In this document: positions 1 through 3,426 of the stretch, in pieces
Layout of the letters: each line of letters begins with the position of its first letter
How positions within the stretch are numbered: position 1 is the first letter of the stretch
From: Planktothrix sp. UBA8402
GTDB lineage: Bacteria > Cyanobacteriota > Cyanobacteriia > Cyanobacteriales > Microcoleaceae
Direction: 5' to 3'
Length of the DNA: 6,390 nucleotides
Assembly: GCA_003456035.1 (NCBI GenBank)
Contig: DMPJ01000341.1
Location: 1 to 6,390 of the forward strand
Translations under genes and position numbers: made by a program
The notes under the pieces: generated by a model
The model's database searches: none
The model's input: only the letters and a program-made list of their open reading frames with translations
What the model was told of the DNA's origin: nothing

Positions 1-2
1 TA

Positions 3-566
3 ACTATTCTCTGTGAAGATATTGCTCACGAGCGATTTATCAGAGAATATTTGATCTGTCGGGGCTGGGATAAGCGAAAAATTAAAGACTCTGGCAATTT
101 TAAAGGGCAAGCAATTAAGAATAACAATGCTTCGGTTGTCAGGCATTATCCAGATCTTATTAGAAGTTATAGACAACGTAAGTACAGAAATATTGCTGTA
201 GTGGTGATGACTGATGACGATGAGGAGACCCTATTTTATAAAATGCGTTCTTTACATAAAGCATTAGACGAAACAGCAGGTAAGTTAAACCAAGATACGC
301 GACTGCCTGACGATAAAGTTGCTATTTTTGTACCAGCCCGAAATATTGAAACGTGGTTTCGTTATATTAATAGCTATCCATCAGGTCAGGAATGTGATGA
401 GATAACTGATTATAAAGATAAAACAATGAGTAAAGAAGATAAGATTAAATTAGCGAAAAGATCAGCTAGAATATTGGCTAGAGAAATCTGTCCTCAAGGA
501 GTTGATGCTATTGCTTTGCCTTCTCTACGTTCTGCTTGTAGCGAATTGCAAAGGTTATGGTTGTAA
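3..566 (+). CDS. TOPRIM-like uncharacterized protein, 5'-partial
   Basis: The frame is open from the left edge, so the true start lies outside the window; a TTG at 51 is only an internal codon. The visible part is 187 residues. It opens with TILCEDIAHERFIREYL, where a hydrophobic strand ends in an acidic pair (E5, D6). A second strand, VVVMTDDDEET, carries an aspartate cluster at residues 71-73. An E followed by a DxD cluster is the layout of TOPRIM metal-binding folds (OLD-type nucleases, primases, topoisomerases). A further conserved-looking motif is VPARNIETWF (about 111-120), and the protein ends in CSELQRLWL. I recognise this as resembling a family of cyanobacterial hypothetical proteins, but its activity is unknown to me. 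TOPRIM proteins of this size are often encoded beside an AAA/ABC-type ATPase in defence loci; any such partner would lie to the left, unseen. The toxin-antitoxin genes and methyltransferase downstream fit a defence-type region. TOPRIM assignment is moderately sure; nuclease function is inference. Confidence 0.6.
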   Translation, partial: TILCEDIAHERFIREYLICRGWDKRKIKDSGNFKGQAIKNNNASVVRHYPDLIRSYRQRKYRNIAVVVMTDDDEETLFYKMRSLHKALDETAGKLNQDTRLPDDKVAIFVPARNIETWFRYINSYPSGQECDEITDYKDKTMSKEDKIKLAKRSARILAREICPQGVDAIALPSLRSACSELQRLWL

Positions 567-644
567 AGTTGGTATTTTCGCCACCTGCAACAACAGAAAT
601 AACTGAGATAAAACCTGAAGTAAGAAATATTAAAAAAAATACTT

Positions 645-962
645 ATGGGGTCAATTAAAATGGTGAAATCAACTTTATATGCAACAGCAAAAGTTTTGCC
701 AGGAAACAGAATTGAAATTCAATCTCCAAACCTTTCGGTAGGGCAAACAGTTGAGGTGATTATTTTGGTTCCAGAGGTTACTCCTAATGATTCTCTCACC
801 GAAAAGCAATCTCTGTCCTTAGAACAGCGTCTTGCTTTTCTAAAGTTACCGATGGCTGAACGTAGCCGCATTCTCGAAAGTCAAGCTGAGACAATACTTG
901 ATCACTATCAACAAAATTCAGAATGGCAGGAGTTAATGGCAGGTGATATCATTGACTACTAG
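645..962 (+). CDS. Antitoxin-like protein upstream of MazF/PemK toxin
   Basis: This 105-residue protein is likely the antitoxin that binds and neutralises the toxin encoded immediately after it. Its first half (YATAKVLPGNRIEIQSP…VGQTVEVIILVP) looks like a short beta-strand domain of the AbrB/DUF104 kind, which in antitoxins binds the operon's own promoter. Its second half (SLEQRLAFLKLPMAERSRI, then AGDIIDY at the end) is a charged helical tail typical of small cyanobacterial antitoxins and would be the toxin-binding part. Two starts are possible: ATG 645 (MGSIKMVKS) and ATG 660 (MVKS). Neither has a strong ribosome site, although GGGG at 647-650 could serve ATG 660. The gene overlaps the toxin start by about 20 bases, so the two are translationally coupled. 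The reading frame appears intact although the toxin is broken. Family membership is based on recognised sequence style, not on a search. Confidence 0.65.
   Translation: MGSIKMVKSTLYATAKVLPGNRIEIQSPNLSVGQTVEVIILVPEVTPNDSLTEKQSLSLEQRLAFLKLPMAERSRILESQAETILDHYQQNSEWQELMAGDIIDY
928..932 (+). promoter_or_regulatory. Ribosome binding site deciding the toxin start
   Basis: AGGAG lies inside the antitoxin coding region, 10 bases before GTG 943. The alternative toxin starts TTG 952 and ATG 970 have no comparable site at normal spacing. This supports GTG 943 as the toxin start and coupling of its translation to that of the antitoxin. Confidence 0.5.
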
Positions 963-1318
963 CCCTGAAATGCCAAAACGTGGAGAAATTTGGCTGGTTA
1001 ATTTTGACCCTACTGTGGGTGCAGAAATTAAGAAAGTGCGTCCTGCTGTTGTCATTAGTTCCGATGCTGTGGGCAAACTTCCTATCAAACTTATTGCTCC
1101 AATTACAGATTGGAAACCCTATTTTTCAAAAAACTTCTGGCACGTCAAAATTGAACCGGATACTTTAAATGGCTTGACTAAGATTTCTGCAATTGATGCT
1201 TTGCAACTGCTGAGGTATGGATTTACAAAGGTTCATTCATAAATTAGGAAGTGTGACTGAAACTACAATGTTAGAAATTACGGTAGCTATTGTAACTGTA
1301 ATTGAATTCGAGGTTTAA
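943..1318 (+). pseudogene. MazF/PemK-family toxin, frameshifted
   Basis: MazF/PemK toxins are small ribonucleases that cut mRNA at short sites when their antitoxin is lost. The N-terminal part is well preserved: PKRGEIWLVNFDPTVGAEI, then VRPAVVISSD, LPIKLIAPITDWK and NGLTKISAIDALQL, all in the family's order. As written, the frame leaves the family at DALQLLRYGFTKVHS and stops at 1240-1242, giving 99 residues. The expected C-terminal end continues in another frame: MDLQRFIHKLGSVTE and then a helix ending VIEFEV, with a stop at 1316-1318. Removing one base near 1211 (CTGCTGAGG to CTGCGAGG) restores DALQLRGMDLQRF and a 124-residue protein from GTG 943 (115 from ATG 970), the usual family length. 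The gene is therefore probably inactive, unless the extra base is a sequencing error. The cut is not at an obvious slippery site, so programmed frameshifting is unlikely. It overlaps the antitoxin gene and is co-transcribed with it. Confidence 0.85.
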
Positions 1319-1330
1319 CGGGAATGTTAG

Positions 1331-1411
1331 CAGTTATGGAATTTGCTGAAACTCCACGCCCAAATTTATGAATTGCGCGATAAAAACTGCCATGGAATAT
1401 ATTCATTATGA
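1331..1411 (+). pseudogene. Possible remnant of a RelE/HigB-like toxin
   Basis: Between the toxin and the methyltransferase, one frame reads KLHAQIYELRDKNCHGIYSL from 1349 and stops at 1409-1411. The string IYELRDKN resembles the core strand of RelE/HigB/Gp49-type toxins, which commonly have a 'YELR' motif near an arginine-rich active site. No start codon or remaining domain is visible; the frame is closed by TAG at 1328-1330. A separate short frame from ATG 1324 reads MLAVMEFAETPR, faintly like the start of such a toxin. This could be a decayed second toxin gene or simply chance in intergenic DNA. Confidence is low. Confidence 0.25.
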
Positions 1412-1992
1412 CCGCAGGACGACAAGTTATTAGTACCAAAAAAGATTGGGGTACTCCCCCAAAATATGTTGATGCGGTAAAAGAAATGTTTGGCGGAATT
1501 ATTGACCTAGACCCTTGTTCTAGTCCGTTTTCTTTAGTTAAAGCCCAAGTTGAATATATGCTTCCTGACCATGACGGACTTACGGAATTTTGGACTTTTG
1601 GAAAGATATATGTTAATCCTCCCTATGGTAATGATGCTGAACGTGGAACTAAAATTATAGATTGGATTCGCAAGTGTGAGGAAGCAAATAGGGTATTCCA
1701 ATCAGAAGTAATAGCCCTGGTTCCAGTTGCGACAAATACAAGTCACTGGAAAAAATATATATATGGTAAAGCAACAGGTGTTTGTTTTCTTTATGATACG
1801 CGATTGAGATTTTTGGTAGATGGAAGGGATGAAGGCAAAGGCGCTCCGATGTCTTGCGCGATGATTTATTGGGGTAAAAATTTCCCAACTTTTTTTGATG
1901 TATTCATCAAGTATGGAGCAGTGGTCAATATTGAGAATCTGTGGGGTCTGAATATTGGCTATGTTAATGGCAACGGCAAATCTCAAAAATAA
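1408..1992 (+). CDS. Dam-type phage-like DNA N6-adenine methyltransferase
   Basis: The protein would transfer a methyl group from S-adenosylmethionine to adenine in a specific DNA site. It has 194 residues, normal for the compact phage Dam-like family (DNA N-6-adenine-methyltransferase, PF05869 type). Features in order: DWGTPPKYVDAV (13-24), the family's opening; IIDLDPCSSP (31-40), acidic and probably in the cofactor region; DHDGLTEFW (54-62); and VNPPYG (69-74), the catalytic NPPY motif IV of adenine N6 methyltransferases. Then come a strand VIALVPVATN (101-110), HWKKYIYG, and RLRF (132-135), with GAPMSCAMIYW near the end. All parts appear present, so it is probably active. ATG 1408 sits at the family's usual distance from DWGTP; the ribosome site is weak (GGAA at 1394-1397). 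No restriction enzyme is adjacent, so it looks like an orphan methyltransferase, often phage- or plasmid-derived. Its target site cannot be read from sequence. Confidence 0.88.
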   Translation: MTAGRQVISTKKDWGTPPKYVDAVKEMFGGIIDLDPCSSPFSLVKAQVEYMLPDHDGLTEFWTFGKIYVNPPYGNDAERGTKIIDWIRKCEEANRVFQSEVIALVPVATNTSHWKKYIYGKATGVCFLYDTRLRFLVDGRDEGKGAPMSCAMIYWGKNFPTFFDVFIKYGAVVNIENLWGLNIGYVNGNGKSQK

Positions 1993-2000
1993 ACCAGCCA

Positions 2001-2008
2001 GCGATCGC
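2001..2008. repeat. HIP1 octamer GCGATCGC
   Basis: Exact GCGATCGC palindrome, highly iterated in many cyanobacterial genomes. This copy lies just past the methyltransferase stop and is the leftmost one in the window. Confidence 0.85.
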
Positions 2009-2029
2009 ACACAGGAAAAGATACTAGGT

Positions 2030-2035
2030 TATAAT
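2030..2035 (+). promoter_or_regulatory. Putative -10 box (TATAAT) of the DUF4870 fragment
   Basis: A perfect TATAAT sits 30 bases before the DUF4870-type ATG at 2066, which would give a leader of roughly 24 bases. No clear -35 element is visible about 17 bases upstream. Because the downstream gene is truncated, transcription from here would run into the bestrophin gene on its antisense side. Confidence 0.4.
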
Positions 2036-2050
2036 AAATCAATTAACCTT

Positions 2051-2057
2051 AAAGGAG
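2051..2057 (+). promoter_or_regulatory. Shine-Dalgarno AAAGGAG for the ORF at 2066
   Basis: AAAGGAG lies 8 bases before ATG 2066, an ideal spacing. It selects 2066 as the true start over the in-frame ATG at 1955, which lies within the methyltransferase gene. Confidence 0.75.
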
Positions 2058-2065
2058 TTATCCTC

Positions 2066-2155
2066 ATGGATCGAGATAAACGGCTGATTCTATCCATATT
2101 GAGTCATGGTGCAATCTTCTTTAGTGCTACCTTAGTCGCTATTGGTATTCCCATT
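2066..2155 (+). pseudogene. DUF4870-type membrane protein gene, 5' fragment only
   Basis: Thirty codons, beginning MDRDKRLILSILSHGAIFFS and continuing ATLVAIGIPI, match the start of cyanobacterial DUF4870 proteins, small proteins of about 110 residues with several membrane helices and unknown function. The LSHG stretch and first hydrophobic segment (about 7-30) are present. The expected continuation (further helices and the conserved 'NAKEALNFHIN'-like segment) is missing. From about 2156 the frame runs through the antisense of the bestrophin gene and stops at 2243-2245, so the cell could make a 59-residue hybrid peptide. The start is supported by AAAGGAG at 2051-2057 and TATAAT at 2030-2035. 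The gene is a remnant created by a rearrangement. Confidence 0.75.
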
Positions 2156-2787
2156 AAAGGGAGAGGGGTTTTGGAAATTCGTTCACAACCTCCTAAAACA
2201 TCTACCATTGTATCTAAGAGTTTATATAAAGCGGTTAATTGGTAGATATGAAGGTGATGATGTTTATTTTTATCCTGTAAATAATCTCCAATCCAAAAGG
2301 CAATTTCCAGAGGCGGATGATTCATTGTTTGCAGTTTTGTATACTGTTCTGAGGTAGTTAAATCTTCAATTTCTTGATTAACTTTCTCTCCCCTTAAATG
2401 AATTTTAGTGGCTATGGCAAAAGCCACTAATAGTTTTAATGTGGCGATTTTATTATTGGTATCATTAACTTCTTTTTCGGGAACCATTAACCAGATTTGA
2501 CGAGAAAAATTTCTAACGGTATTAACTAAAGTTCCCCACAGTTTTCGACCTTCCCAAAATCTATCATAGGCTGTATTTGTTCTAAAAACTAACAATAAAC
2601 CTAGAACTAAATCAGGAAAAATAAAATAACTAAATACTTCAGTAGGTAAGGGTAGATTCTGATGATCTAATAGAGAAATAATAATGCCCAATGTTGTACA
2701 TAAAATCACACGGGGCATGATGGCTGGAATTACGGAACTTTGAATACGGAGTGTTAACTGAAACCAGTTTTTTTTGAGATTAGACAT
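2104..2787 (-). CDS. Bestrophin-family (YneE/UPF0187) channel, C-terminally truncated
   Basis: Bacterial bestrophins are pentameric membrane channels, homologous to animal chloride channels. This frame gives 227 residues against roughly 290-310 for the family. Visible parts are an N-terminal amphipathic stretch, a first membrane helix (about 20-40), a second (about 51-69) running into the family signature RTNTAYDRFWEGRKLWG (69-85), a helical middle, and the CERISKTPLPL motif (201-211). After that the family normally continues with '(A)Yxxxlh…' and two further membrane segments; here the last 16 residues (from MGIPIATKV) are merely the antisense of the DUF4870 fragment. The genuine gene therefore ends near 2156 and the protein is probably non-functional. 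ATG 2787 is the only usable in-frame start after the stop at 2812-2814. It follows the cNMP-domain gene by 45 bases on the same strand, so it is probably the last gene of an operon. Confidence 0.85.
   Translation of the reverse strand: MSNLKKNWFQLTLRIQSSVIPAIMPRVILCTTLGIIISLLDHQNLPLPTEVFSYFIFPDLVLGLLLVFRTNTAYDRFWEGRKLWGTLVNTVRNFSRQIWLMVPEKEVNDTNNKIATLKLLVAFAIATKIHLRGEKVNQEIEDLTTSEQYTKLQTMNHPPLEIAFWIGDYLQDKNKHHHLHIYQLTALYKLLDTMVDVLGGCERISKTPLPLMGIPIATKVALKKIAP
2150..2162. other. Rearrangement junction joining two truncated genes
   Basis: Left of about 2155 the + strand encodes DUF4870-like residues up to IPI. Right of about 2156-2162 the - strand encodes bestrophin up to KTPLPL. The two genes point at each other and both lack their 3' ends, so the breakpoint lies within a few bases of 2155. 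No inverted repeat, target duplication or transposase is visible there. A simple deletion between convergent neighbours explains it best. Confidence 0.7.
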
Positions 2788-2806
2788 ATAAGTTATTGAA
2801 CGTTTA

Positions 2807-2828
2807 TCCTCCTAAAAATTCCTCCTAA
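2807..2828 (-). promoter_or_regulatory. Tandem Shine-Dalgarno-like repeats before the bestrophin gene
   Basis: On the - strand TTAGGAGGA occurs twice with a 13-base period, giving AGGAGG cores at 2826-2821 and 2813-2808. The nearer core is 20 bases from ATG 2787, much longer than usual, and no better start lies between. They may load ribosomes inefficiently, or reflect a small duplication in the leader. Confidence 0.45.
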
Positions 2829-2832
2829 CAGA

Positions 2833-3315
2833 CTATCCCGCCGACGGTCGCAGTTCAATAACTTTATTGCCATCGACGGGGGGAGGGGTAGGAGGGTTTA
2901 ATTTTTGATTCAGTTCTCGAATTCTTCGAGATAATAAACGAATAATATTAATCGCAATTCCGGGGGTTTCATCAATAGCATCATAGAGTTGCATTTGGGT
3001 TAATATCAAACATTCGCAGGTTTCCAGGGTGCTGACGGTGGCGGAGCGAGGTTCGGCATCAAATAAAGACATTTCGCCGAAACAAGTCCCCTTTCCTAAC
3101 TCGGCTAAATTGCGATCGCCAATATGAACCCGTACCCGTCCAGAAACCACAATATAAAGCGCCCGTCCTTCTTGACCTTCAGTAAAAATACTATGTTCAT
3201 TAGGAAAGGATAATTCATCCATAACTGATGCTAGACGGACTAAAAAATCGTCTCGCAATTCTTTAAAAATCGGGACACCCCTGACAAATAAAAGGCGTTC
3301 AACGCTAGTTAACAT
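2833..3315 (-). CDS. Cyclic-nucleotide-binding domain protein (CRP-like, no HTH)
   Basis: A 160-residue cytoplasmic protein made of one cNMP-binding (CAP_ED-type) domain. The N-terminal helical part has LLFVRGVPIFKEL (8-20). The beta-roll follows, with FTEGQEGRALYIVVSGRVRV (44-63). The phosphate-binding cassette FGEMSLFDAEPRSATV (79-94) keeps the glutamate and arginine that contact the nucleotide ribose and phosphate in CRP and protein kinase A. A C-terminal helix (about 116-139) and a proline-rich tail (PPTPPP) end the protein. There is no helix-turn-helix, so it is not a CRP-type regulator; it more likely acts as a sensor on a partner protein. cAMP or cGMP cannot be chosen from the sequence. 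ATG 3315 has only a weak ribosome site. The gene lies 111 bases after the transporter-HEAT gene and 45 before the bestrophin gene, suggesting a shared transcript and possibly shared function. Confidence 0.85.
   Translation of the reverse strand: MLTSVERLLFVRGVPIFKELRDDFLVRLASVMDELSFPNEHSIFTEGQEGRALYIVVSGRVRVHIGDRNLAELGKGTCFGEMSLFDAEPRSATVSTLETCECLILTQMQLYDAIDETPGIAINIIRLLSRRIRELNQKLNPPTPPPVDGNKVIELRPSAG
3112..3119. repeat. HIP1 octamer GCGATCGC
   Basis: Exact copy inside the cNMP-domain gene. Confidence 0.85.
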
Positions 3316-3343
3316 AGGTTTACTAAAAAATTCATTTCTAGGA

Positions 3344-3376
3344 GGGAACAGGGAACGGGGAACACCGGAACAGGGG
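3344..3376. repeat. Short tandem heptamer repeat (GGGAACA-type)
   Basis: Three consecutive heptamers, GGGAACA, GGGAACG and GGGAACA (3344-3364), are followed by a degenerate CCGGAACA and GGGG. Such short tandemly repeated heptamers (STRR-like) are common between cyanobacterial genes. It lies in the 111-base gap before the cNMP-domain gene, within its leader. No hairpin terminator is apparent in the gap. Confidence 0.65.
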
Positions 3377-3426
3377 AGAAATCTTAACTTCTCTAGTCTG
3401 TACTCCGCACTCTATAATTCTTATCA

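Noticed and set aside
557..658. Short + strand frame of 33 codons (MVVKLVFSPPATT…) between the TOPRIM-like gene and the antitoxin
   Set aside because: It overlaps the end of one gene and the start of the next, has no ribosome site and matches no family I recognise.
1205..1220. Programmed frameshift in the MazF-like gene
   Set aside because: There is no slippery heptamer, no zero-frame stop at the site and no visible stimulator; a mutation or sequencing error is simpler.
1655..2010. Minus-strand frames of 77 and 102 residues opposite the methyltransferase
   Set aside because: They are shadows of a well-supported + strand gene and show no family features.
2100..2200. Insertion sequence or transposon end at the DUF4870/bestrophin junction
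   Set aside because: No terminal inverted repeats, target duplication or transposase fragment are visible; only the two truncated genes abut.
1955..2245. A 96-residue + strand protein starting inside the methyltransferase gene
   Set aside because: The true start in this frame is ATG 2066 with a good ribosome site; the upstream codons only read through methyltransferase and spacer sequence.
2833..3315. CRP/FNR transcription regulator
   Set aside because: The nucleotide-binding domain is present but there is no helix-turn-helix; the C-terminus is a helix plus a proline-rich tail.
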